Shown piece by piece: positions 7,647-15,921 of a stretch of DNA of 44,542 nt. Both the position numbers and the translations under genes were made by a program. How positions within the stretch are numbered: position 1 is the stretch's first letter; each line of letters opens with the position of its first letter. This DNA is from Pseudomonas fluorescens (lineage in GTDB: Bacteria > Pseudomonadota > Gammaproteobacteria > Pseudomonadales > Pseudomonadaceae): assembly GCF_902497625.1 (NCBI RefSeq), contig NZ_CABVGX010000049.1, positions 1-44,542 on the forward strand, in the 5' to 3' direction. The notes under the pieces were generated by a model. It did not search any database. It was not told the DNA's origin and worked only from the letters and a program-made list of their open reading frames with translations.

Positions 7647-8648
7647 TCAGGCAGTCGCCTTGTCGTCCTTCTTAAGACTTGCAGGCGGCCAGTTGTCGAG
7701 GCGCATGCCGAGGGACAGACCGCGGGAGGCCAGAACGTCCTTGATTTCAGTCAAGGATTTCTTGCCAAGGTTCGGAGTCTTCAACAGCTCTACTTCGGTG
7801 CGCTGAATCAGGTCACCGATGTAGTAGATGTTTTCCGCCTTAAGGCAGTTAGCCGAACGTACAGTCAGTTCCAGATCGTCAACCGGGCGAAGCAGGATCG
7901 GATCGATCTCGTCTTCCTGCTCGACAACCACTGGCTCACTGTCACCTTTGAGATCGACGAACGCAGCCAACTGCTGTTGCAGAATGGTTGCAGCGCGGCG
8001 AATAGCCTCTTCAGGATCCAGAGTACCGTTGGTTTCCAGATCAATAACCAGCTTATCCAGGTTAGTACGCTGCTCGACACGGGCGTTTTCCACCACGTAT
8101 GCGATACGGCGAACCGGGCTGAACGAAGAGTCAAGCTGCAAGCGACCAATGCTGCGGCTTTCGTCTTCATCGCTCTGACGCGAGTCGGCCGGTTCATAAC
8201 CACGACCACGAGCTACGGTGAGCTTCATGTTCAGGGCGCCGTTAGACGCCAGGTTAGCGATTACGTGATCGGGATTAACGATCTCGACATCATGATCCAG
8301 CTGAATATCGGCAGCGGTAACCACCCCCGAACCCTTCTTCGACAAGGTCAGCGTAACTTCGTCACGACCGTGGAGCTTGATAGCCAGACCTTTAAGGTTC
8401 AACAGGATTTCAATTACATCTTCCTGTACACCTTCGATGGCGCTGTACTCATGGAGCACACCGTCAATCTCGGCCTCGACTACTGCACAGCCGGGCATTG
8501 AGGACAACAGGATGCGGCGCAGCGCGTTGCCCAGGGTGTGGCCAAAACCACGCTCGAGAGGCTCGAGAGTGATCTTGGCGCGGGTTGGACTGACAACCTG
8601 CACATCAATATGGCGGGGTGTCAGGAACTCATTTACCGAAATCTGCAT
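7647..8648 (-). CDS. rpoA: RNA polymerase alpha subunit
   Basis: A 333-residue subunit that dimerises to nucleate core polymerase assembly and contacts UP elements and activators. The N-terminal domain (to about residue 235) carries the dimer motif ERGFGHTLGNALRRILLSSM. The C-terminal domain (from about 250) contains LTVRSANCLKAENI, including the DNA-binding arginine of the family, and the helix-hairpin-helix segment TPNLGKKSLTEIKDVL. It sits between rpsD and rplQ as in most gamma-proteobacteria, with a 22-base gap from rpsD. Confidence 0.98.
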   Translation of the reverse strand: MQISVNEFLTPRHIDVQVVSPTRAKITLEPLERGFGHTLGNALRRILLSSMPGCAVVEAEIDGVLHEYSAIEGVQEDVIEILLNLKGLAIKLHGRDEVTLTLSKKGSGVVTAADIQLDHDVEIVNPDHVIANLASNGALNMKLTVARGRGYEPADSRQSDEDESRSIGRLQLDSSFSPVRRIAYVVENARVEQRTNLDKLVIDLETNGTLDPEEAIRRAATILQQQLAAFVDLKGDSEPVVVEQEDEIDPILLRPVDDLELTVRSANCLKAENIYYIGDLIQRTEVELLKTPNLGKKSLTEIKDVLASRGLSLGMRLDNWPPASLKKDDKATA

Positions 8649-8670
8649 GGATGCACCTATTTTCTAGCCC

Positions 8671-9291
8671 TTACTTGGAGTAGAGCTCGACAATCAGGCT
8701 TTCGTTGATGTCGGCGGACAGATCACTGCGAGCAGGAACGTTCTTGAAAACGCCCGACTTCTTCTCAGTGTCTACTTCTACCCATTCTACGCGGCCACGT
8801 TGGGCACACAGATCGAGAGCTTGGACAATGCGAAGTTGGTTCTTTGCTTTCTCGCGAATCGCGACCACGTCACCAGCACGAACCTGGTACGACGGCACGT
8901 TTACGGTCTGACCGTTAACGCTTACGGATTTGTGCGATACCAGCTGACGGGATTCGGCACGAGTCGAACCAAAGCCCATACGGTATACAACGTTGTCCAG
9001 ACGGCATTCGAGCAGTTGCAGCAGGTTTTCACCGGTTGCACCTTTCTTGCCAGCAGCTTCTTTGTAGTAGCCGCTGAATTGACGCTCGAGAACGCCGTAG
9101 ATACGACGGACCTTCTGCTTTTCACGCAGTTGGGTGCCGTAATCGGACTGGCGACCGCGGCGTTGGCCGTGGATACCAGGTGCTGCTTCGATGTTGCACT
9201 TCGATTCGATCGCGCGCACGCCGCTCTTCAGAAAGAGATCGGTGCCTTCGCGACGAGCGAGTTTGCATTTTGGACCAATGTAACGAGCCAT
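8671..9291 (-). CDS. rpsD: 30S ribosomal protein S4
   Basis: A 206-residue primary 16S rRNA-binding protein that nucleates 30S assembly and, in E. coli, represses the alpha operon. The sequence MARYIGPKCKLARREGTDLF, the block QKVRRIYGVLERQFSGYY, and the C-terminal SDLSADINESLIVELYSK are characteristic. Only two cysteines (Cys9, Cys32) remain of the zinc site found in some S4 forms, so it is a zinc-free type. It begins 18 bases after rpsK. Confidence 0.98.
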   Translation of the reverse strand: MARYIGPKCKLARREGTDLFLKSGVRAIESKCNIEAAPGIHGQRRGRQSDYGTQLREKQKVRRIYGVLERQFSGYYKEAAGKKGATGENLLQLLECRLDNVVYRMGFGSTRAESRQLVSHKSVSVNGQTVNVPSYQVRAGDVVAIREKAKNQLRIVQALDLCAQRGRVEWVEVDTEKKSGVFKNVPARSDLSADINESLIVELYSK

Positions 9292-9309
9292 TCTTTACAA
9301 TCTCCTGGA

Positions 9310-9699
9310 TTACACGCGGCGCTTCTTCGGCGGACGGCACCCGTTGTGCGGGATTGGCGTCACGTCGGTGATGCTGGCGATCTTATAGCCACAGCCGTTC
9401 AATGCACGGACAGCAGACTCACGACCTGGACCTGGACCTTTGACGTTAACGTCGAGGTTTTTCAGGCCGTATTCCAGCGCAGCTTGACCAGCACGTTCAG
9501 CAGCTACTTGAGCAGCAAACGGGGTGGACTTGCGGGAACCGCGGAAACCCGAACCACCGGAGGTAGCCCAAGAAAGCGCGTTACCTTGACGGTCGGTGAT
9601 GGTCACGATTGTGTTGTTAAAAGAAGCATGGATGTGGGCGATGCCATCAACCACTGTCTTTTTAACTTTTTTACGAGGACGAGCAGCAGGTTTTGCCAT
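9310..9699 (-). CDS. rpsK: 30S ribosomal protein S11
   Basis: A 129-residue protein of the 30S platform near the mRNA exit. The blocks HASFNNTIVTITDRQGN and GPGPGRESAVRALNG, and the tail ITDVTPIPHNGCRPPKKRRV, are diagnostic. The N-terminus is lysine-rich (RPRKKVKKTV). It is the second gene of the alpha cluster, 30 bases after rpsM. Confidence 0.98.
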   Translation of the reverse strand: MAKPAARPRKKVKKTVVDGIAHIHASFNNTIVTITDRQGNALSWATSGGSGFRGSRKSTPFAAQVAAERAGQAALEYGLKNLDVNVKGPGPGRESAVRALNGCGYKIASITDVTPIPHNGCRPPKKRRV

Positions 9700-9729
9700 G
9701 ATTAATTTCCTGTCGATTCGCTGGGGCGA

Positions 9730-10086
9730 TTACTTGCGGATCGGCTTACGCGGACCTTTACGGGTACGCGCGTTAGTCTTGGTACGCTGACCGCGCACTG
9801 GAAGACCACGACGATGACGCAGACCGCGATAGCAACCGAGGTCCATCAAACGCTTGATTTTCATGTTGATTTCGCGACGCAGGTCACCTTCAGTGGTGAA
9901 CTTCGCCACTTCGCCACGCAGCTGTTCAATCTGCTCGTCGCTCAGATCCTTGATCTTTGCGGCTGGGTTTACCCCAGTCACTGCGCAAATTTTCTGCGCA
10001 GTAGTGCGACCAACACCATAGATGTAGGTCAGCGAGATAACAGTATGCTTGTTATCTGGAATGTTAACGCCTGCAATACGGGCCAT
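9730..10086 (-). CDS. rpsM: 30S ribosomal protein S13
   Basis: A 118-residue protein of the 30S head that contacts L5 (bridge B1b) and P-site tRNA. The start MARIAGVNIPDNKHTVISLT and basic tail TKTNARTRKGPRKPIRK fit the family. It is the first gene of the alpha cluster; the 130-base leader upstream holds a hairpin (10175-10198). In E. coli the equivalent leader contains the S4 repressor target; whether that structure exists here I cannot tell by eye. Confidence 0.98.
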   Translation of the reverse strand: MARIAGVNIPDNKHTVISLTYIYGVGRTTAQKICAVTGVNPAAKIKDLSDEQIEQLRGEVAKFTTEGDLRREINMKIKRLMDLGCYRGLRHRRGLPVRGQRTKTNARTRKGPRKPIRK

Positions 10087-10174
10087 TCAGTGGGACTCCA
10101 ATTGACAGCTACCTACGCCCCGGAAGCCAAGAAATAGGGCGCGAGATAATATCGCTGTAATAACAAATAATCAA

Positions 10175-10198
10175 CCCGGCAGCGCACTAGCTGCCGGG
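10175..10198 (-). terminator. Hairpin between rpmJ and rpsM (possible attenuator)
   Basis: A perfect 9-bp GC-rich stem (CCCGGCAGC at 10175-10183 with 10190-10198) and a 6-base loop, followed on the minus strand by a T/A-rich stretch without a continuous T run. It lies 18 bases after the rpmJ stop in a 130-base gap, the junction of the spc and alpha clusters. Weak terminator, attenuator or processing site. Confidence 0.6.
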
Positions 10199-10216
10199 CT
10201 TGAAGCACAATCACAC

Positions 10217-10333
10217 TCAGCCTTGGCGCTGTTTGTGACGCGGTTCCGCGCTGCAAATTACTCGAACAACACCTTCGCGGCGAATAATCTTGCAGTTACG
10301 GCACAGCTTTTTCACCGATGCACGAACTTTCAT
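10217..10333 (-). CDS. rpmJ: 50S ribosomal protein L36 (zinc-binding form)
   Basis: A 38-residue protein, [20 protein letters not shown]... ending EPRHKQRQG. Cys11, Cys14, Cys27 and His33 form the zinc ribbon of the C+ type of L36. It is the last gene of the spc cluster, 27 bases after secY. It is too short to appear in many gene calls. The C+ form suggests that a zinc-free L36 paralogue may exist elsewhere for zinc starvation, as in other gamma-proteobacteria; that is inference. Confidence 0.97.
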
Positions 10334-10360
10334 CACCAACTCCTCGAACCTTATGGGTAC

Positions 10361-11689
10361 TCAGCGCAACATGCCGCTGCCGTAACCCTTCAGGTTGGCT
10401 TTCTTCATCAGGGATTCGTACTGGTGCGAAACGAGGTGCGATTGTACTTGGGACATGAAGTCCATCACAACCACGACGACGATCAGCAACGAGGTCCCGC
10501 CAAGGTAGAACGGAACGTTTGCTGCAACCACCAGGAACTGGGGCAACAAGCACACGGCCGTCATATATAGAGCACCGAACAGGGTCAAACGAGTCAAAAC
10601 GCCATCAATGTAGCGTGCCGACTGCTCGCCTGGACGAATGCCCGGAATAAAGGCACCGGACTTCTTCAGGTTTTCCGCTACGTCTTTCGGATTGAACATC
10701 AACGCCGTATAGAAGAAGCAGAAGAAAATAATCCCTGCACTAAACAGCAGAATATTCAACGGCTGACCAGGAGCGATCGACTGCGAGATGTCCTGCAGCC
10801 AGCCCATACCTTCAGACTGACCAAACCAGGTACCCAACGAAGCCGGGAACAGCAAAATGCTGCTCGCGAAAATGGCCGGAATAACACCGGCCATGTTCAC
10901 CTTCAGCGGCAAGTGGCTAGTCTGCGCGGCGAAGACCTTACGGCCCTGCTGACGCTTGGCGTAGTGAACAGCAATACGACGCTGGCCACGCTCAATGAAC
11001 ACCACAAAACCGATAATCGCTACTGCCAGCAAACCGATCGCAACCAGGGCGAAAATGTTGATGTCACCCTGACGCGCAGACTCGAAAGACTGCCCGATCG
11101 CTCTCGGAAGACCGGCGACGATACCTGCGAAAATCAACATCGAGATACCGTTGCCAACACCACGCTCAGTAATCTGCTCACCCAGCCACATCATGAACAT
11201 CGCACCAGCCACAAAAGTGGATACCGCGACGAAATGGAAGCCAAAGTCACCAGTGAACGAAACGCCCTGCCCCGCCAGACCAATGGACATGCCAATAGCC
11301 TGAACGAGAGCAAGAACGACAGTGCCGTAGCGGGTGTACTGGGCAATCTTGCGACGCCCAGACTCACCTTCCTTCTTCAACTGTTCCAGCTGCGGGCTGA
11401 CGGCGGTCATCAGCTGCATGATGATCGATGCCGAGATGTACGGCATGATCCCCAGTGCAAAGATGCTCATCCGTTCCAGCGCACCGCCGGAAAACATGTT
11501 GAACAAGCTAAGAATGGTCCCCTCATTCTGTCGAAACAGGTCCGCGAGTCGGTCCGGGTTGATACCTGGAACCGGGATGTGTGCGCCTATTCGGTAGACG
11601 ATAATCGCCAGGAACAGAAAACGCAGACGAGCCCAGAGTTCAGACATACCGCCTTTGCCGAGCGCAGAGAGAGCACCTTGCTTAGCCAT
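10361..11689 (-). CDS. secY: Preprotein translocase subunit SecY
   Basis: A 442-residue, ten-helix channel of the Sec translocon in the inner membrane, working with SecE (also in this window) and SecG. The start MAKQGALSALGKGGMSELWAR and the block IPVPGINPDRLADLFRQ are typical, as is the cytoplasmic loop YAKRQQGRKVFAAQTSHLP. The ATG directly abuts the rplO stop (TAA then ATG), with the Shine-Dalgarno GAGG inside rplO, so translation is coupled. It sits between rplO and rpmJ, as in most bacteria. Confidence 0.98.
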   Translation of the reverse strand: MAKQGALSALGKGGMSELWARLRFLFLAIIVYRIGAHIPVPGINPDRLADLFRQNEGTILSLFNMFSGGALERMSIFALGIMPYISASIIMQLMTAVSPQLEQLKKEGESGRRKIAQYTRYGTVVLALVQAIGMSIGLAGQGVSFTGDFGFHFVAVSTFVAGAMFMMWLGEQITERGVGNGISMLIFAGIVAGLPRAIGQSFESARQGDINIFALVAIGLLAVAIIGFVVFIERGQRRIAVHYAKRQQGRKVFAAQTSHLPLKVNMAGVIPAIFASSILLFPASLGTWFGQSEGMGWLQDISQSIAPGQPLNILLFSAGIIFFCFFYTALMFNPKDVAENLKKSGAFIPGIRPGEQSARYIDGVLTRLTLFGALYMTAVCLLPQFLVVAANVPFYLGGTSLLIVVVVVMDFMSQVQSHLVSHQYESLMKKANLKGYGSGMLR

Positions 11690-12127
11690 TTATTCCTCGA
11701 ACTTGCCGCCAGCTGCTTCGATAGCCGAACGCGCACCTTTGGTGGCGCCGATTCCCTTTCCGATGGTAACAGCGCGAGTAACTTCGCCGGACAGCATGAT
11801 TTTCACACGCTGCACGTTGACGTTGATCACGTTGGCATCTTTGAGGGACTGCACGGTTACGATGTCGCCTTCCACTTTAGCCAGCTCGGACAAACGCACT
11901 TCTGCGCGATCCATGGCTTTCAGGGAAACGAAACCGAACTTCGGCAGACGACGATGCAGCGGCTGTTGGCCGCCTTCAAAGCCTGGAGCAATGGTGCCAC
12001 CGGAGCGGGAGGACTGACCTTTGTGGCCACGGCCACCGGTCTTGCCCAAACCACTACCGATACCACGGCCCGGACGATGCTTTTCACGACGGGAACCCGG
12101 CGCTGGACTCAGATCATTGAGTTTCAT
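11690..12127 (-). CDS. rplO: 50S ribosomal protein L15
   Basis: A 145-residue late-assembly protein of the large subunit. The glycine/arginine-rich N-terminal part (RGIGSGLGKTGGRGHKGQSS) and MKLNDLSPAPGSRREKHRPG start are diagnostic. Three bases separate its start from the rpmD stop, and its own stop abuts the secY start. Confidence 0.98.
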   Translation of the reverse strand: MKLNDLSPAPGSRREKHRPGRGIGSGLGKTGGRGHKGQSSRSGGTIAPGFEGGQQPLHRRLPKFGFVSLKAMDRAEVRLSELAKVEGDIVTVQSLKDANVINVNVQRVKIMLSGEVTRAVTIGKGIGATKGARSAIEAAGGKFEE

Positions 12128-12130
12128 CGA

Positions 12131-12307
12131 TTAACCCTCGACACGCAGCATGTAGTAAGCCTTGTTGATCATCCCGCGATTCTCGGGAGTATCAAGTACT
12201 TCTACAGTGTGACCGATGCGACGCAGACCCAGACCCTTAACGCACAGTTTGTGGTTAGGGATGCGGCCGGTCATGCTTTTGATCAGCGTAACTTTAACGG
12301 TAGCCAT
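12131..12307 (-). CDS. rpmD: 50S ribosomal protein L30
   Basis: A 58-residue protein, MATVKVTLIKSMTGRIPNHK through the tail NKAYYMLRVEG, fitting the short bacterial L30 family. It is packed between rpsE (2-base gap) and rplO (3-base gap), the standard spc position. Confidence 0.97.
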   Translation of the reverse strand: MATVKVTLIKSMTGRIPNHKLCVKGLGLRRIGHTVEVLDTPENRGMINKAYYMLRVEG

Positions 12308-12309
12308 GA

Positions 12310-12810
12310 TCAGAAGATCTCCTTGACGCTTTTGCCACGCTTGGCGGCAATGGATTCAGGAGACTGCATGGCCTTCAAACCTTTGAAAGTGGCGTGAACC
12401 ACGTTTACCGGGTTAGTCGAGCCGTAGCACTTGGCCAGAACGTTCTGAACGCCAGCAACTTCGAGGACAGCACGCATAGCGCCGCCAGCGATGATACCGG
12501 TACCTTCAGAAGCAGGCTGCATGTACACCTTCGAAGCGCCATGAGCGGACTTCATTGCGTACTGCAGCGTGGTGCCGTTCAGGTCAACTTGGATCATGTT
12601 GCGGCGAGCAGCTTCCATTGCCTTCTGGATCGCAGCAGGCACTTCACGCGACTTGCCACGGCCGAAGCCAACGCGCCCTTTACCATCACCAACCACGGTC
12701 AACGCGGTGAAAGTGAAGATACGGCCGCCTTTAACGGTTTTGGCTACGCGGTTAACTTGAACCAGCTTCTCAATGTAGCCTTCGTCGCGCTTTTGGTCGT
12801 TATTTGACAT
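12310..12810 (-). CDS. rpsE: 30S ribosomal protein S5
   Basis: A 166-residue protein at the mRNA entry tunnel, involved in decoding fidelity and helicase activity. The N-terminal RNA-binding fold contains VQVNRVAKTVKGGRIFTFTA and VGDGKGRVGFGRGKSREVPA. The residues where spectinomycin-resistance changes arise in the family (VKGGR loop) look wild type. The C-terminal part IAAKRGKSVKEIF is typical. Confidence 0.98.
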   Translation of the reverse strand: MSNNDQKRDEGYIEKLVQVNRVAKTVKGGRIFTFTALTVVGDGKGRVGFGRGKSREVPAAIQKAMEAARRNMIQVDLNGTTLQYAMKSAHGASKVYMQPASEGTGIIAGGAMRAVLEVAGVQNVLAKCYGSTNPVNVVHATFKGLKAMQSPESIAAKRGKSVKEIF

Positions 12811-12813
12811 AAC

Positions 12814-13164
12814 TTAGAACTCCAGCCCAGCTTCACGAGCAGCATCAGCCAGCGCTTTAACGCGGCCATGGTACTTGAAGCCAGAGCGGTCGAAAGCCAC
12901 TTGCGAGACGCCAGCGGCCTTAGCACGCGTGGCGACCAGCTGGCCAACCTTAGTGGCCGCGTCGATGTTGCCAGTGGCACCATCACGCAGTTCTTTATCC
13001 AAAGTCGAGGCAGAAGCCAGAACTTTGGCGCCGTCGGCCGAAATGACCTGGGCGTAGATGTGCTGCGACGAGCGGAACACGCAGAGACGCACGACTTCGA
13101 GTTCGTGCATTTTCAGGCGTGCTTTGCGAGCGCGACGCAGTCGAGTAACTTTTTTGTCGGTCAT
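12814..13164 (-). CDS. rplR: 50S ribosomal protein L18
   Basis: A 116-residue protein that binds 5S rRNA with L5 and L25 in the central protuberance. The basic start MTDKKVTRLRRARKARLKMH and the blocks LCVFRSSQHIYAQVI and AFDRSGFKYHGRVKALADAA are diagnostic. It lies 10 bases after rplF and 3 bases before rpsE. Confidence 0.98.
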   Translation of the reverse strand: MTDKKVTRLRRARKARLKMHELEVVRLCVFRSSQHIYAQVISADGAKVLASASTLDKELRDGATGNIDAATKVGQLVATRAKAAGVSQVAFDRSGFKYHGRVKALADAAREAGLEF

Positions 13165-13174
13165 TTGCTATGCC

Positions 13175-13708
13175 CTACTTCTTCTTGGCTTCTTTACGAC
13201 GGACGACTTCGTCCGCGTAGCGCACACCTTTGCCTTTGTACGGCTCTGGTGGACGGAAGTCGCGGATCTCGGCGGCCACTTGACCTACCAGCTGCTTGTC
13301 GATGCCCTTGATCAGGATATCGGTCTGGCTAGGAGTCTCAGCGGTGATGCCTTCCGGCAGTTCATAATCCACTGGGTGCGAGAAGCCAAGAGCCAGGTTC
13401 AGCACTGTGCCTTTTGCTTGCGCTTTGTAACCAACACCGACCAGCTGGAGCTTGCGCTCGAAGCCTTGGCTTACGCCTTGGACCATGTTGTTTACCAACG
13501 CACGAGTGGTACCAGCCATTGCGCGAGTTTGTTGATCGCCATTGCGAGCAGCGAAACGCAACTCACCGGCTTCTTCAACGATCTCAACGGACGAATGGAT
13601 GTTCAGTTCGAGAGTGCCCTTGGCACCCTTCACCGAAAGCTGTTGGCCTGCGAATTTGACTTCGACACCGGCTGGCAGCTTAACGGGGTTCTTAGCGACG
13701 CGTGACAT
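13175..13708 (-). CDS. rplF: 50S ribosomal protein L6
   Basis: A 177-residue protein near the GTPase-factor-binding site. It has the duplicated L6 fold; the start MSRVAKNPVKLPAGVEV and the C-terminal signature RPPEPYKGKGVRYADE are diagnostic. Gap to rpsH is 12 bases. Confidence 0.98.
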   Translation of the reverse strand: MSRVAKNPVKLPAGVEVKFAGQQLSVKGAKGTLELNIHSSVEIVEEAGELRFAARNGDQQTRAMAGTTRALVNNMVQGVSQGFERKLQLVGVGYKAQAKGTVLNLALGFSHPVDYELPEGITAETPSQTDILIKGIDKQLVGQVAAEIRDFRPPEPYKGKGVRYADEVVRRKEAKKK

Positions 13709-13720
13709 GCTTATCCCCCC

Positions 13721-14113
13721 TTAGAACACAGTGCAAAGAACTTCGCCGCCGACACCGGCAGCGCGCGCAGCACGATCCGTCATCACACCTTTGTTGGTGG
13801 AGACGATAGACACACCGAGACCGCCACGAACTTTTGGCAGATCATCGACGGACTTGTACTGACGCAGGCCTGGACGGCTAACGCGCTTCACTTCCTCGAT
13901 GACCGGACGGCCTTCGAAGTACTTCAGCTCGATGGACAGCAGTGGTTTGATTTCGCTGCTGATCTGATAACCCGCAATGTAACCTTCGTCCTTCAGGACT
14001 TTGGCAACAGCTACCTTCAAAGTAGAAGATGGCATGCTTACGACGGACTTTTCAGCCATCTGGGCATTACGGATACGAGTTAGCATGTCCGCTAACGGGT
14101 CCTGCATACTCAT
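13721..14113 (-). CDS. rpsH: 30S ribosomal protein S8
   Basis: A 130-residue 16S rRNA-binding protein; in E. coli it is also the translational repressor of the spc operon. The start MSMQDPLADMLTRIRNAQ and the C-terminal block GLGVSIVSTNKGVMTDRAAR are diagnostic. Unusually for this compact operon, a 211-base gap with three hairpins separates it from rpsN. Confidence 0.98.
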   Translation of the reverse strand: MSMQDPLADMLTRIRNAQMAEKSVVSMPSSTLKVAVAKVLKDEGYIAGYQISSEIKPLLSIELKYFEGRPVIEEVKRVSRPGLRQYKSVDDLPKVRGGLGVSIVSTNKGVMTDRAARAAGVGGEVLCTVF

Positions 14114-14134
14114 GGGCTAGACGCTCCTAATACA

Positions 14135-14156
14135 AAAAAATTAGCCTTGCGGCTAC
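14135..14156 (-). terminator. Terminator-like hairpin just upstream of rpsH
   Basis: On the minus strand a 5-bp stem (TAGCC/GGCTA, 14143-14156) capped by a GCAA tetraloop is followed by seven Ts. It ends about 20 bases before the rpsH start. The stem is short, so termination is likely partial. Confidence 0.55.
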
Positions 14157-14183
14157 TACGTGTCGCCGAGTACATCCATGCGA

Positions 14184-14208
14184 AAAAAGCACGGGCTCAG
14201 GCGAGCCG
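14184..14208 (-). other. Second hairpin in the rpsN-rpsH gap
   Basis: A 5-bp stem (GGCTC at 14195-14199 with GAGCC at 14204-14208) with a 4-base loop, followed on the minus strand by CGTGC and then six Ts (A run 14184-14189). Weak alone, but it is one of three hairpins in a row. Confidence 0.4.
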
Positions 14209-14232
14209 GGTATTCTAGACACACCCCACAAA

Positions 14233-14262
14233 TGAATCAAGCCCCAAAAGGGGCTTGATTCA
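14233..14262 (-). other. Strong hairpin downstream of rpsN
   Basis: A perfect 13-bp stem (TGAATCAAGCCCC at 14233-14245 with 14250-14262) and a 4-base loop, 62 bases past the rpsN stop. The following minus-strand bases (TTTGTGGGG) are not a real T run, so an RNA-processing or 3'-end-protecting structure is as likely as a terminator. Confidence 0.7.
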
Positions 14263-14324
14263 AGTTCAAGGTCACCGGTGGTCAGGATCTTGCGACCCCT
14301 CTCACCGAGACTTTGAGATGTTGC

Positions 14325-14630
14325 TTACCAGCTGGCTTTAACCAGACCCGGTACGTCGCCACGCATTGCTGCTTGGCGCAGCATGTTACGGCCGAGGCCG
14401 AACTTGCGGTAAACGCCGTGCGGACGACCGGTCAAGCGGCAGCGGTTACGCATGCGCGATGCGCTTGCGTCACGTGGCTGCTTCTGCAGAGCAACTGTTG
14501 CTTCCCAACGTGCTTCTGGACTTGCGTTCAGATCCACGATGATAGCTTTCAGTGCTGCACGCTTTTTGGCGTACTTGGCAACAGTGAGCTGACGCTTCAG
14601 CTCACGGTTTTTCATGCTCGTCTTGGCCAT
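14325..14630 (-). CDS. rpsN: 30S ribosomal protein S14 (zinc-free type)
   Basis: A 101-residue protein of the 30S head. The start MAKTSMKNRELKRQLTVAKY and the tail GRPHGVYRKFGLGRNMLRQA are diagnostic of the long, zinc-free (C-) form. The start at 14630 matches the family; an open frame upstream adds 22 unrelated residues. It is 13 bases after rplE. Confidence 0.98.
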   Translation of the reverse strand: MAKTSMKNRELKRQLTVAKYAKKRAALKAIIVDLNASPEARWEATVALQKQPRDASASRMRNRCRLTGRPHGVYRKFGLGRNMLRQAAMRGDVPGLVKASW

Positions 14631-14643
14631 TTTCCTACTCCAA

Positions 14644-15183
14644 TCAGTTGCGGAACGGGAATTTGAAAGCACGCAACAACGCGCGACCTTCATCATCGTT
14701 CTTGGCAGTGGTGGTCAGGGTAATGTCCAGACCGCGGAGAGCATCGATCTTGTCGTAGTCGATTTCCGGGAAGATGATCTGCTCTTTAACGCCCATGCTG
14801 TAGTTACCACGACCATCGAAGGACTTGGCATTCAGGCCGCGGAAGTCGCGAACCCGAGGCAGGGAGATCGACAGCAGACGATCCAGGAATTCATACATAC
14901 GCTCACGGCGCAGGGTCACTTTGACGCCGATCGGCCAACCTTCACGGACTTTGAAGCCAGCGATGGATTTCCGAGCGTAAGTCACGATGACTTTCTGACC
15001 GGTGATCTTTTCCAGGTCGGCAACAGCGTGCTCGATGACTTTTTTGTCACCGACCGCTTCGCCCAGACCCATGTTCAGGGTGATTTTGGTAACGCGTGGA
15101 ACTTCCATCACGTTCGAAAGCTTAAGTTCTTCCTTAAGCTTCGGTGCGATTTCCTTCCAGTAAATCTCTTTTAGTCGTGCCAT
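14644..15183 (-). CDS. rplE: 50S ribosomal protein L5
   Basis: A 179-residue 5S rRNA-binding protein of the central protuberance that contacts S13 and P-site tRNA. Blocks such as NVMEVPRVTKITLNMGLGEA and GFKVREGWPIGVKVTLRRER are diagnostic. The E. coli S8 repressor target lies around this gene's start; I could not recognise an equivalent by eye. Confidence 0.98.
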   Translation of the reverse strand: MARLKEIYWKEIAPKLKEELKLSNVMEVPRVTKITLNMGLGEAVGDKKVIEHAVADLEKITGQKVIVTYARKSIAGFKVREGWPIGVKVTLRRERMYEFLDRLLSISLPRVRDFRGLNAKSFDGRGNYSMGVKEQIIFPEIDYDKIDALRGLDITLTTTAKNDDEGRALLRAFKFPFRN

Positions 15184-15203
15184 GGTCTTCTACCTAGCAG
15201 TGT

Positions 15204-15518
15204 TCAAGCATCAACCGCTTTTTGGGTCGACTTGAAGACACGAATTTTCTTGCCGTCTTCTACTTTAAAACCAACGCGATCAGCCTTGTTGGTTTCGCCG
15301 TTGAAAATGGCGACGTTAGAAGCGTCCAGTGGAGCTTCTTTTTCGACGATACCGCCTTGTACGCCCGACATCGGGTTAGGCTTGGTATGACGCTTGACCA
15401 GGTTCAGACCGCCAATAACCAGACGGTTGTTAGCGAGAACCTTAAGCACCTTACCGCGCTTACCTTTGTCTTTGCCGGCGATCACGATGATCTCGTCGTC
15501 ACGACGAATCTTTTGCAT
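15204..15518 (-). CDS. rplX: 50S ribosomal protein L24
   Basis: A 104-residue assembly-initiator protein of the large subunit with an N-terminal KOW motif: DEIIVIAGKDKGKRGKVLKV. The HTKPNPMSGVQGGIVEKEAP block is characteristic. It lies 11 bases after rplN. Confidence 0.98.
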   Translation of the reverse strand: MQKIRRDDEIIVIAGKDKGKRGKVLKVLANNRLVIGGLNLVKRHTKPNPMSGVQGGIVEKEAPLDASNVAIFNGETNKADRVGFKVEDGKKIRVFKSTQKAVDA

Positions 15519-15529
15519 GTCGGATCTCC

Positions 15530-15898
15530 TTACAGCACTTCTGGGGCGAGCGAGACGATCTTCATGAACTTCTCAGTACGAAGTTCACGGGTCACTGGCC
15601 CAAAGATACGGGTGCCGATCGGCTCTTGCTTGTTGTTCAAAAGAACAGCAGCGTTGCCATCAAAGCGGATAATGGAGCCATCAGCACGACGTACGCCGTG
15701 ACGAGTGCGGACTACAACAGCAGTCATCACTTGGCCTTTTTTCACTTTACCGCGAGGAATTGCTTCCTTCACGGTAACTTTGATGATGTCACCGATACCA
15801 GCGTAACGACGATGGGAGCCACCCAGCACCTTGATGCACATAACGCGGCGTGCGCCGCTGTTATCGGCCACATCGAGCATGGATTGAGTCTGAATCAT
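15530..15898 (-). CDS. rplN: 50S ribosomal protein L14
   Basis: A 122-residue protein at the subunit interface (binds 23S rRNA, contacts the ribosome silencing factor). The start MIQTQSMLDVADNSGARRVM and the GDIIKVTVKEAIPRGKVKKG block are diagnostic. Gap from rpsQ is 23 bases. Confidence 0.98.
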   Translation of the reverse strand: MIQTQSMLDVADNSGARRVMCIKVLGGSHRRYAGIGDIIKVTVKEAIPRGKVKKGQVMTAVVVRTRHGVRRADGSIIRFDGNAAVLLNNKQEPIGTRIFGPVTRELRTEKFMKIVSLAPEVL

Positions 15899-15921
15899 AT
15901 AATTTCTCCGACCCCTAGTCC

